Origin: Oligoflexia bacterium
GTDB lineage: Bacteria > Bdellovibrionota_C > UBA2361 > JAFLCA01
Length of the DNA: 64,000 nt
Reading direction: 5' to 3'
Assembly (NCBI GenBank): GCA_019694465.1
Contig: JAIBBV010000007.1
Span: 19,135-83,134, forward strand
Both the position numbers and the translations under genes were made by a program. This document shows, piece after piece, positions 9,351-16,971 of this stretch. Within the stretch, counting starts at the first letter, position 1. The number at the start of each line of letters is the position of its first letter. The notes beneath the pieces are model-generated. The model was not told the origin of the DNA and ran no database searches. It saw only the letters and a list, made by a program, of their open reading frames with translations.

Positions 9351-10673
9351 CTATACGCCCTGCTGCGGCATAAAATTTTGCTCAAAAGCACCTTGGCTAG
9401 AGAATAGTGTTGAGTCGCGCTCTGCTCCGAAGCTTAGCATTGTAACTGGGCAGCCCACTATTTCAGCTAAGGTGCTAATGTAAAATCTGGCGTTGCGTGG
9501 CAAATGGTGCCACTTGGTAACCCCAGCCAGATCCTCATCGAACCCATCAAACTCTACATACTGCGGCACTACACGCGCGTACTCACTTGCAAGCGCAGGC
9601 GCGTCATTTAGCTCTTTCCCATCCAAAAGGTATTTAACGCACACCTTTATCTTGGGAAGTCCGCGAAGCACATCTAGCTTGGTAAGCGCTATTCCATCCA
9701 GTCCATTGAGCCGCACTGCTCGCTTCAAGGCTACAGCATCAAACCAGCCGCAACTGCGCGGCCTACCCGTAACTGTCCCGTACTCCGCCCCGCGCTCACG
9801 CACCTCATGCGCAGTCGCCTGCTCCATTTCAGTCGGAAATGGGCCACTGCCGACACGAGTGACGTATGCCTTGGCGACTCCCAGCACATACTGGATGCGC
9901 TTTGGTCCTAAGCCACATCCCGTAGCCGCGGCGCCCGCAATTGTATTGCTGGAAGTGACAAAAGGAACAGTGCCATGCGCTTGATCTAATAAAGTGCCCT
10001 GAGCGCCTTCAAATACAATCTTTTGTTGATGCACCGATGCCTCTTCCAGCAAATTGCTAACATTGGCCATAAATGGCAACAACTCTGCTCGCGCTAACTC
10101 TACTGATGCCCACACAGAGTCAAATGATATAGGCTCACTATTTAAAACAAGCGTTAGGTACTTGTTCTTTTCTTCGACCAGAGCTTGCAGCCGTTCACGC
10201 AATTCAGTTGGTGCGGTTAAGTCAGCCAAACGCACCCCACAGCGCGCCGCACGATCCTCGTAAGCAGGCCCGATCCCCAATCCGGTTGTGCCAATTTTAG
10301 CCTTTCCAGCCCTTTGTTCACGCGCACGGTCAATGGCAACGTGATAGCCTAAGATCAGATGAGCGTCCCGATCTATAAAAAGACGCGTTGGGCTTACTGT
10401 AACTCCGCTTTTTCCAAGCGCCGCCATCTCATCACGCAGCACCTGCGGGTCAATAACCACTCCCGCCCCCATTGCACAACGCGTGTGGGGGTGAAGAATT
10501 CCTGATGGGATTAGCCGAAGCTTAGTCTTCACTCCATTGACGACCAAGGTATGTCCAGCGTTATTGCCGCCCTGAAAGCGCGCTACCCAATCAGCCCCGG
10601 CTGTTAGGTAGTCAACAAGCTTGCCCTTCCCTTCATCTCCCCACTGTGCACCGATTACAACTAGCGACGGCAT
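9351..10673 (-). CDS. purA: Adenylosuccinate synthase
   Basis: This enzyme joins IMP and aspartate using GTP to form adenylosuccinate, the first committed step to AMP. The 440-residue protein has the GDEGKGK P-loop at 12-18, with catalytic Asp13 and His41 (NNAGHT), the same numbering as in E. coli. Further family motifs are the FEGAQG loop and the late TKLDVL guanine-binding stretch. Start chosen at the ATG at 10673, eight bases after AGGGG; an in-frame TTG lies two codons earlier. It is monocistronic here, converging with the membrane protein gene and divergent from asnB. The purine genes purL and purF lie about 25 kb away in this window. Confidence 0.96.
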   Translation of the reverse strand: MPSLVVIGAQWGDEGKGKLVDYLTAGADWVARFQGGNNAGHTLVVNGVKTKLRLIPSGILHPHTRCAMGAGVVIDPQVLRDEMAALGKSGVTVSPTRLFIDRDAHLILGYHVAIDRAREQRAGKAKIGTTGLGIGPAYEDRAARCGVRLADLTAPTELRERLQALVEEKNKYLTLVLNSEPISFDSVWASVELARAELLPFMANVSNLLEEASVHQQKIVFEGAQGTLLDQAHGTVPFVTSSNTIAGAAATGCGLGPKRIQYVLGVAKAYVTRVGSGPFPTEMEQATAHEVRERGAEYGTVTGRPRSCGWFDAVALKRAVRLNGLDGIALTKLDVLRGLPKIKVCVKYLLDGKELNDAPALASEYARVVPQYVEFDGFDEDLAGVTKWHHLPRNARFYISTLAEIVGCPVTMLSFGAERDSTLFSSQGAFEQNFMPQQGV

Positions 10674-10857
10674 ATTCAAGGCCCCTTTAAAGTATTAATC
10701 GCTCCAGAACACCCCGCGCTGCCTAGCGGGGCTATTTATGCAACCATGGACAATGTTCCCACACTCTGCGTTGATTTTACAGACCGAAGCACCCATTGCT
10801 GATAAGCCCCAATACAGTTAAGAATTTCTATGGTCTGGTTCCTGGGACATACTTCGC

Positions 10858-12855
10858 ATGTGCGGCATCGCCTGTCTTATAAGTTCACAGCTTTCAAACG
10901 AGCACCTCACCCAAGCAATGAGCCGCATGACCGCTGCTCTCGCCCACCGTGGTCCGGATGCAGATGGCTTTTGGATTGATCCAAAAGTTGGCTTGGCATT
11001 CGGCCACAGGCGCCTGGCAATAATTGACCTATCTGATGCGGGACGTCAGCCAATGCGCTCAAGTTCCACGCGCTACGTGCTGATCTTTAACGGCGAAGTA
11101 TATAACTTCGCCCAACTGCGAGTTCAATTATCGGAGCGCGGCTACACATTCCGAGGATCCTCTGACACTGAGGTCATGCTGGCTGCCTTTGAAGAGTGGG
11201 GTCTTGTGGCTGCTCTGCAGCGCTTTATTGGGATGTTTGCTTTTGCACTTTGGGATTCTGAGCAACGGGTACTCCACATTGCTCGCGACCGTGTTGGGGT
11301 TAAGCCACTTTACTATGGCTGGACAAAAGCGGGGTTTGTTGTCGCCTCGGAATTAAAAGCGATTGAAGTTGCGCCTGGATTCGAGTCACAGGTAGACCAC
11401 GACTTATTGGCTTCTTACGTCCAGTATGGTTTCGTGCCCGCCCCGTTTAGCATTTATAAGAATATATACAAACTCCAGCCTGGCTGTTACTTGAGCTTCA
11501 AACTCGATGAAATAACTAAGCAGCGCGGTGATTTCTCGCCCGACAAGCTTGATCCACTGACAGCTTTAAAGCCCATCCAGTACTGGTCCGCCAGTGAAGC
11601 TGTAACTCGCGGGCGCGCTAGAAAAATCACTAACAGCGATCAAGCCATTTTCGAACTTGATGCATTGTTGCGAGATGCCATTAAGCTGCGCTTGGTTAGC
11701 GATGTTCCGATCGGGGCTTTTCTCTCGGGTGGGATAGACTCCTCCCTAGTAGTAGCTCTGATGCAGCAACTTAGCTCCCAGCCAGTGCACACTTTCTCGA
11801 TTGGATTTGATGACCCCGAGTACAACGAGGCGCCTTTTGCTCAGGCCATTGCTGCCCACTGCGGCACACAGCATACCCAACTCATGCTTAACGCCCAGGA
11901 TGCTCTGGAGGTGGTGCCCCAACTCGGCTCGCTCTTTGATGAGCCATTCGCCGATCCGTCACAGATTCCGACATATCTGCTGTCAAAGCTTACCCGTAGA
12001 CATGTGACCGTAGCGCTATCGGGCGACGGAGGGGATGAGCTATTTGGAGGATATGCACGCTACGACTGGGCGCCGCTGGTTAGTCGCCTTATTGGTGGAA
12101 CCCCTTCGCCGCTACGCAAGTTAACTGCTTTCTGCATTGAGTGCATATCCCAAAATACTTGGGACCGCCTGCTACACAGCATAGGCTATGCTGCTGGCAA
12201 AAGCGTGGCACGCGCGGGCGACAAAATGCATAAACTTGCGCGAGTATTACGCTACAGCAGTAAGCAGCCTCTGCACGGGCAGATGGCATCGATCTGGCGA
12301 GAAGCAGAAAAAATTGTGCTAGCTTCCAGGCCTTTAGAATTTGGATCTTTTAATCAGACCACAGTAATACCCGGTCTATCTGCAATCGAGACCCTAATGT
12401 ATTACGATCTAATTACCTACCTGCCCGACGACGTGCTGGCAAAAGTAGACCGAGCAAGCATGGCCGCTTCAATCGAAGCGCGTGAGCCTCTGTTAGACTA
12501 TCGCATTGTTGAATTCGCATGGCGTTTGCCACTCGAATTTAAGATTCAGGGAAAATGTTCAAAGTGGATCCTGCGAAAACTTTTGGCGCGTTATATTCCA
12601 CCAAAGTTGTTCGAACGCCCCAAAATGGGATTCGGAGTCCCACTCGCGTCTTGGCTGCGCGGCCCGCTTAAAAATTGGGCCAATGACCTGTTAAGCGCGG
12701 CAACTCTTAGCAGGCAGGGATTCTTCGATGCGCAAGTAGTTCAGGCCTGCTTGAACTCACACCTAGCCGGCCACACGAACCTACACTATCAGCTTTGGAA
12801 TTTGCTTATCTTCCAAGCCTGGCTCGCTGCCCGAAAAAAAACTAGCATTGAATAG
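10858..12855 (+). CDS. asnB: Asparagine synthase, glutamine-hydrolysing
   Basis: This enzyme makes asparagine from aspartate, glutamine and ATP. The start Met is followed by the nucleophile Cys2 (MCGI), which fixes the start codon. The class II glutaminase domain covers about residues 1-215 (AHRGPD, GEVYN, SSDTEV), and the synthetase domain has the PP-loop SGGIDSS at 290-296. At 665 residues it is longer than E. coli AsnB (554) and closer to the 610-650-residue type often found in polysaccharide or peptidoglycan amidation loci. It could therefore amidate another carboxylate, but true asparagine synthesis is plausible; asnS also lies in the window. Confidence 0.92.
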   Translation: MCGIACLISSQLSNEHLTQAMSRMTAALAHRGPDADGFWIDPKVGLAFGHRRLAIIDLSDAGRQPMRSSSTRYVLIFNGEVYNFAQLRVQLSERGYTFRGSSDTEVMLAAFEEWGLVAALQRFIGMFAFALWDSEQRVLHIARDRVGVKPLYYGWTKAGFVVASELKAIEVAPGFESQVDHDLLASYVQYGFVPAPFSIYKNIYKLQPGCYLSFKLDEITKQRGDFSPDKLDPLTALKPIQYWSASEAVTRGRARKITNSDQAIFELDALLRDAIKLRLVSDVPIGAFLSGGIDSSLVVALMQQLSSQPVHTFSIGFDDPEYNEAPFAQAIAAHCGTQHTQLMLNAQDALEVVPQLGSLFDEPFADPSQIPTYLLSKLTRRHVTVALSGDGGDELFGGYARYDWAPLVSRLIGGTPSPLRKLTAFCIECISQNTWDRLLHSIGYAAGKSVARAGDKMHKLARVLRYSSKQPLHGQMASIWREAEKIVLASRPLEFGSFNQTTVIPGLSAIETLMYYDLITYLPDDVLAKVDRASMAASIEAREPLLDYRIVEFAWRLPLEFKIQGKCSKWILRKLLARYIPPKLFERPKMGFGVPLASWLRGPLKNWANDLLSAATLSRQGFFDAQVVQACLNSHLAGHTNLHYQLWNLLIFQAWLAARKKTSIE

Positions 12856-13062
12856 CTGTTGAAATTGGCCCAATTCTCCGTTTTGACATCGCTTTTTGAT
12901 ATTTGTCACCTTTTTGTCGGGAGCCCAGACAGCGCACATTAATAGCGGAGATCTCTGCAAATTCACCCCAACTTGGAATAGTCATTCCAAGCCATGAAGA
13001 TTTTTACTCAATTTGCGTCCATACGTGTTACCCTGACTACTTCCTGCATGAGGACGGCGAAA

Positions 13063-14025
13063 ATGACGCAAAAGCGCTCTTCCAAGCCTGTAGTTCTCGT
13101 AACTGGCGCAAGCTCCGGTATCGGGCTAGCACTAGCGCATCAACTCTTTGAAAATCCCGACTATCGAGTTGTTGTCAGCGCACGCAAAGAATCACTCCAA
13201 CGTCTACGCGCTCTAGCCAGCACTGATAGCCCTCGCTTCCTGGTTCGCGCGCTAGATATAAATCGCCCTGAAGAGCGCAGACAGTTGATCGATGAAATTT
13301 CTCGGCGCTGGGGCGGAGTAGATATATTGATCAATAACGCCGGAGTCGCTTATCGCGCGGTAGTGGAAGAAATGACGGAGCAAGAAGAGCGGCTGCAACT
13401 ACAAACAAACTACTTAAGTCCAATGGATCTGGCGCGCCTAGTGCTGCCGCATATGCGACAACAGCGTTGGGGAAAAATTGTAAACGTGTCCTCTGTGGGC
13501 GGAATGATGGCTATGCCTACCATGGGTTCATATAGTGCCTCCAAGTTTGCTCTTGAAGGAGCCTCAGAAGCTTTATGGTATGAGCTAAAGCCTTGGGGCA
13601 TTAACGTGATGCTTGTACAGCCTGGATTCGTGAGATCGCACTCTTTTAGACGGGTCCGAATTGCGCGAATTGCAAGAGCTGGAATGGAGAGGGTCAGTGC
13701 CTATGCCCCCTACTATCGGCACATGGGAGCATTTATCGGCAAGCTCATGAGTCGTGCAATAGCGACACCCGACTCAATCGCAGCTACAATAATAAATAGC
13801 CTTGATCATAAGAATCCACCACTGCGTATTCCAGCGACCATTGATGCGTATATTTTCTCGTGGATGCGTCGCTTCCTTCCACGCCGGCTCTATCATGCGC
13901 TCCTGTTCTGGAACCTGCCCGGCATCAGAGATTGGGGCAAGCTCCCAGCGCCAGAACAGCTCGAGCTTGACGCAGGTATTCCAGTTCAGGCCGAACCCGA
14001 CCTAAGACTAGACGCAGTCTCCTAG
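13063..14025 (+). CDS. Short-chain dehydrogenase/reductase (SDR family)
   Basis: A classical SDR of 320 residues. The nucleotide site TGASSGIG is at 14-21, followed by NNAG and the catalytic YSASK with Tyr157 and Lys161. A C-terminal extension of about 80 residues after the Rossmann core includes hydrophobic segments (RRLYHALLFW), as in membrane-associated SDRs acting on lipids. Start chosen at 13063 because GAGG lies nine bases upstream; in-frame ATGs at 12994 and 13048 lack one. Substrate is unknown. Upstream, a 16-bp sequence at 12892-12907 recurs upstream of the Lrp-type regulator. Confidence 0.85.
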   Translation: MTQKRSSKPVVLVTGASSGIGLALAHQLFENPDYRVVVSARKESLQRLRALASTDSPRFLVRALDINRPEERRQLIDEISRRWGGVDILINNAGVAYRAVVEEMTEQEERLQLQTNYLSPMDLARLVLPHMRQQRWGKIVNVSSVGGMMAMPTMGSYSASKFALEGASEALWYELKPWGINVMLVQPGFVRSHSFRRVRIARIARAGMERVSAYAPYYRHMGAFIGKLMSRAIATPDSIAATIINSLDHKNPPLRIPATIDAYIFSWMRRFLPRRLYHALLFWNLPGIRDWGKLPAPEQLELDAGIPVQAEPDLRLDAVS

Positions 14026-14131
14026 ACTTTTGCTCTAACCACGGCATTTTGGGGGCAATTGTCGCCCATAGCGCCAATGTAGGTTCTTGTTATTATGGCT
14101 GCCTAGCCTCTAACGATTAAAGGGTTAGTGC

Positions 14132-15880
14132 ATGTCTAGAAAACTCGCCTTCATTTTCACCTTTGCTTTATTTGCCATAGTGTACCTCGCGCAGGCGCAG
14201 GCCCAAAGCCCAGCGGCAGTGCCAGAGGATGATTCGCGGGTAGAGTTCCCTGAGCTCTTGGACTATGAAGCCAAGGTCCAGGCTTCATTGAAGGCTGAGC
14301 CGCCTGTCCTAAATCTATTGCCACTTACACAAGCCGATCAGCAGGCTCTTGCAGTGGCGCTCAAGAGTCCGCAGTTCACAAGCCACACCCGAGATGCGCA
14401 GAGTAAGCGCAGTAATCGCAACGAGATTTTTGCTGTTCGCCCATTCAAAGCAGGAGATCTGCCAGCTGAGAATTCGCCTTGCTCCAGCGATACTTGCCAT
14501 GTAGTGGAGATGTACAACTTCACGCAGCACATCACTTCGGTGGCAATAATTGACAACAAAGCCGCTAACCTTGTAGCAGTGCGTCATTTTGAGACTTTTC
14601 AAGCGGAGATTCCGGAGCATCTTCGCGTCCTAGCAACCAAGATTGCCCACAATAGTGCCCTTGTTAAGAAGCAGCTTGGTAAAGTGCCAGGAGCTCAAGA
14701 ATTTGTAATGGCCGGCACCAAGACAGCACTTAATCGAACGCGCTGCGAGCGCGCAAAGCATATCTGCGTGGCGCCAACTTTCGTGCTCACCGATCGTGCG
14801 CTATGGACTGTGGTCGACTTGGAGGAAGGTCGTGTGGTTGGAACACGCTTTACCGATATCAGACCTGAAGGCGCGCAGCTTGTGTTCACAGAACAGAAGA
14901 TTCAAGACGAGTCTATAACCGCAGAACTGTGCCGTGGCTCTAAAGCTGTTGAGCGTGATGGATGGGCTTTTACCTATCACCTCACCTCTTCAGATGGGAT
15001 AGAGTTGCAGAATGCTAAATTTAAGGGCCAGGACAGGTTACTCAGTTCAAAAAACGTAGATTGGCATGTTAGCTACTCAGACAAGGATGGCTTCGGATAT
15101 AGCGATGCTATTGGTTGCCCACTTTTTAGCGCCGCTGCGGTCGTGCCTGCTAAACTGCCCAAGTTTAAAGAGCTCAAGTCTGCCGATCAGTATTTAGGCT
15201 TTGAACTACATCAGGATTTCATAAGCAAACAGTGGCCACTACCGTGCAACTATTACTATGAGCAGCGCTTTCAATTCTTCAAAGATGGGACCTTCCGCGT
15301 CGCAGTTGCCAGCGTCGGCCGTGGCTGCGGCGAACCAGGTATTTACCGGCCAGTAATTCGTGTCGTTCTTCCTGGGACCCAGCATAAAGTATACTCATGG
15401 GATGGGAAGGCTTGGCAGCCAATCCTAAAAGAAGCTTGGTTTGAGCAGAATGCCGATACCAAGTATTCGCCTGAAGGCTATCAGTTTAAGCTTGAAACAG
15501 GCCCTGCACGCGGATTCTATATTGAGCCTGCGCGTGGTCAATTCAATGATAAGGGTCGCGGCGATAATGCCTTCACCTATTGGGTGCGTGAAAGTGCAAA
15601 TCGAGATGAGGGCTTAAATGATCTGCCCACAATTGGGCCCTGCTGCAACAACGACTTTCACCAAGGCCCAGAGAAGTTTATTGAGCCGAAGCCTGAAGCG
15701 CTAACAGGTACTCGCGCTGTGTTATGGTATGTTCCGCAATTAACTAATAGCGGCAAGCCTGGCGATGAGTACTGCTGGGGCTCAACTGACTTGGTAGATG
15801 GTCAGGTAGTAAAGTATGAATTCCCCTGTATAGCTGGACCAAAGTTCATTCCATTTGGGGGTAACCCGTCAGGAGAGTAA
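14132..15880 (+). CDS. Secreted protein distantly resembling copper amine oxidase
   Basis: A 582-residue protein with a clear signal peptide (basic MSRK, hydrophobic core, AQA-rich end near residue 24). An AAGGG-like ribosome site precedes ATG. The central stretch CNYYYEQRFQFFKDGTFRV (372-390) resembles the cofactor region of copper amine oxidases (consensus N-Y-D/E-Y followed by F-x-x-DG), with Tyr374 where topaquinone would form. In the family, an H-x-H copper-ligand pair follows; here the equivalent place reads YRPVIRV (405-411) with no histidines. A catalytic oxidase is therefore doubtful. Several cysteines (CGEPG, CCNN, CWGS) suggest a disulfide-rich exported protein. The family link is inference by eye. 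The next gene also encodes a secreted protein. Confidence 0.45.
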   Translation: MSRKLAFIFTFALFAIVYLAQAQAQSPAAVPEDDSRVEFPELLDYEAKVQASLKAEPPVLNLLPLTQADQQALAVALKSPQFTSHTRDAQSKRSNRNEIFAVRPFKAGDLPAENSPCSSDTCHVVEMYNFTQHITSVAIIDNKAANLVAVRHFETFQAEIPEHLRVLATKIAHNSALVKKQLGKVPGAQEFVMAGTKTALNRTRCERAKHICVAPTFVLTDRALWTVVDLEEGRVVGTRFTDIRPEGAQLVFTEQKIQDESITAELCRGSKAVERDGWAFTYHLTSSDGIELQNAKFKGQDRLLSSKNVDWHVSYSDKDGFGYSDAIGCPLFSAAAVVPAKLPKFKELKSADQYLGFELHQDFISKQWPLPCNYYYEQRFQFFKDGTFRVAVASVGRGCGEPGIYRPVIRVVLPGTQHKVYSWDGKAWQPILKEAWFEQNADTKYSPEGYQFKLETGPARGFYIEPARGQFNDKGRGDNAFTYWVRESANRDEGLNDLPTIGPCCNNDFHQGPEKFIEPKPEALTGTRAVLWYVPQLTNSGKPGDEYCWGSTDLVDGQVVKYEFPCIAGPKFIPFGGNPSGE

Positions 15881-16058
15881 TAGTCTAAAAGATGTCTGCT
15901 GGTTGTAGTCGCAAATCTTTGGCAGTTCGGGAATGGTCAGCCCCGATTTGGTTTGCAAATCGACCCCTGCGGGGTGATAAAGAACACCTGTGGTTTGTGT
16001 ACATTTTTGGGATCCGCCGTGGACCGATAAATTTGGCGCAATTAAGTAGGCCAAGCTG

Positions 16059-16937
16059 ATGATGTTACGATACCTAGCCTTGTTCTGTTTACCCTTGCAA
16101 CTGTGTGTTGCAAAACTCGCAGTTGCTCAGGACGATGCACAGAATTGCGCTAGACCGCCTCAATTTGCGACGCAGCGTGGGATAAAGCGATCATTTGTTT
16201 CAACGTCTGAACGCTTCCGGACCGGCATCGTGCTATTTCCAGTAAGCGACGATGGCAAGACGGGCGAAGCAATCCAACTGCCCTCCTGGACAACGGTAGG
16301 TAGGCTCGGTCCATTTGTAACTAGAGAAAATGGAGATATTATAGTAGGGCCAGTCCCAAACGTTAACACACTCCAAAATCCTCCAGAACGCCAAACTTAT
16401 TTGTACAGAATTCGCTCCAACGACGGCCAGCTGGAGGAATTTACTAGACTGCCGGCCGACAAAATACCCTCACAGAACAATCCCTATGGCGTCCTGGGAC
16501 TCGCCTATGACTGCAAACTAAAATTAGTCTATGCCACCTCAGTCGCTGGCTCCACAGCAGACAAGGAGAATGGCTCAGTCTTCGCCATTCGTGCTGATGA
16601 TGGGAAAATAATCTCAGAAGTAAAAGGCGTTGATGCGCTTGGGATCGGCATCTCGCATGAAAGCACTGGAGCCTTTGCCTACATTGGCTCAGCCCGTTCA
16701 GCACAGGTGCTTCGCATCGGGCTCACACCCGAAGGATTATTCGCCTCTCAAAAGGCCGAAGCAGTATTGAGATTTGATCCATTCGACTCACTACGAGCCA
16801 GAAAGATCCGCTTCGTCGCAGGGCGCATGGTCATTTCTACTACCGAGTTTTACTATAATCTTGTGGCACAGACTGAATTTGAGCAGCCTACTCTTACATA
16901 CATCCAAACTGCCTCTGGCTGGGCAAATGAACACTAA
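16059..16937 (+). CDS. Secreted protein, possible beta-propeller
   Basis: A 292-residue protein with an N-terminal signal peptide ending near VAQD (residue 24). The start is a double ATG (16059 or 16062), with a weak TAGG upstream. The mature part has repeated short strands with turns (GSVFAIRADDGKI, GAFAYIGSARSAQVLRIGL) as in SMP-30/NHL-type propellers, but no catalytic metal ligands could be assigned. It lies 178 bp after the amine-oxidase-like gene on the same strand, and the spacer contains a small hairpin (ACCCC/GGGGT at 15963-15975). Function unknown. Confidence 0.6.
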   Translation: MMLRYLALFCLPLQLCVAKLAVAQDDAQNCARPPQFATQRGIKRSFVSTSERFRTGIVLFPVSDDGKTGEAIQLPSWTTVGRLGPFVTRENGDIIVGPVPNVNTLQNPPERQTYLYRIRSNDGQLEEFTRLPADKIPSQNNPYGVLGLAYDCKLKLVYATSVAGSTADKENGSVFAIRADDGKIISEVKGVDALGIGISHESTGAFAYIGSARSAQVLRIGLTPEGLFASQKAEAVLRFDPFDSLRARKIRFVAGRMVISTTEFYYNLVAQTEFEQPTLTYIQTASGWANEH

Positions 16938-16971
16938 AGGCTAGTAGGACCACTGAATCCGGCCATATTAA

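Noticed and set aside
12892..12920. Possible promoter in front of the SDR
   Set aside because: TTGACA-like hexamers exist near 12884 but no -10 at proper spacing was found.
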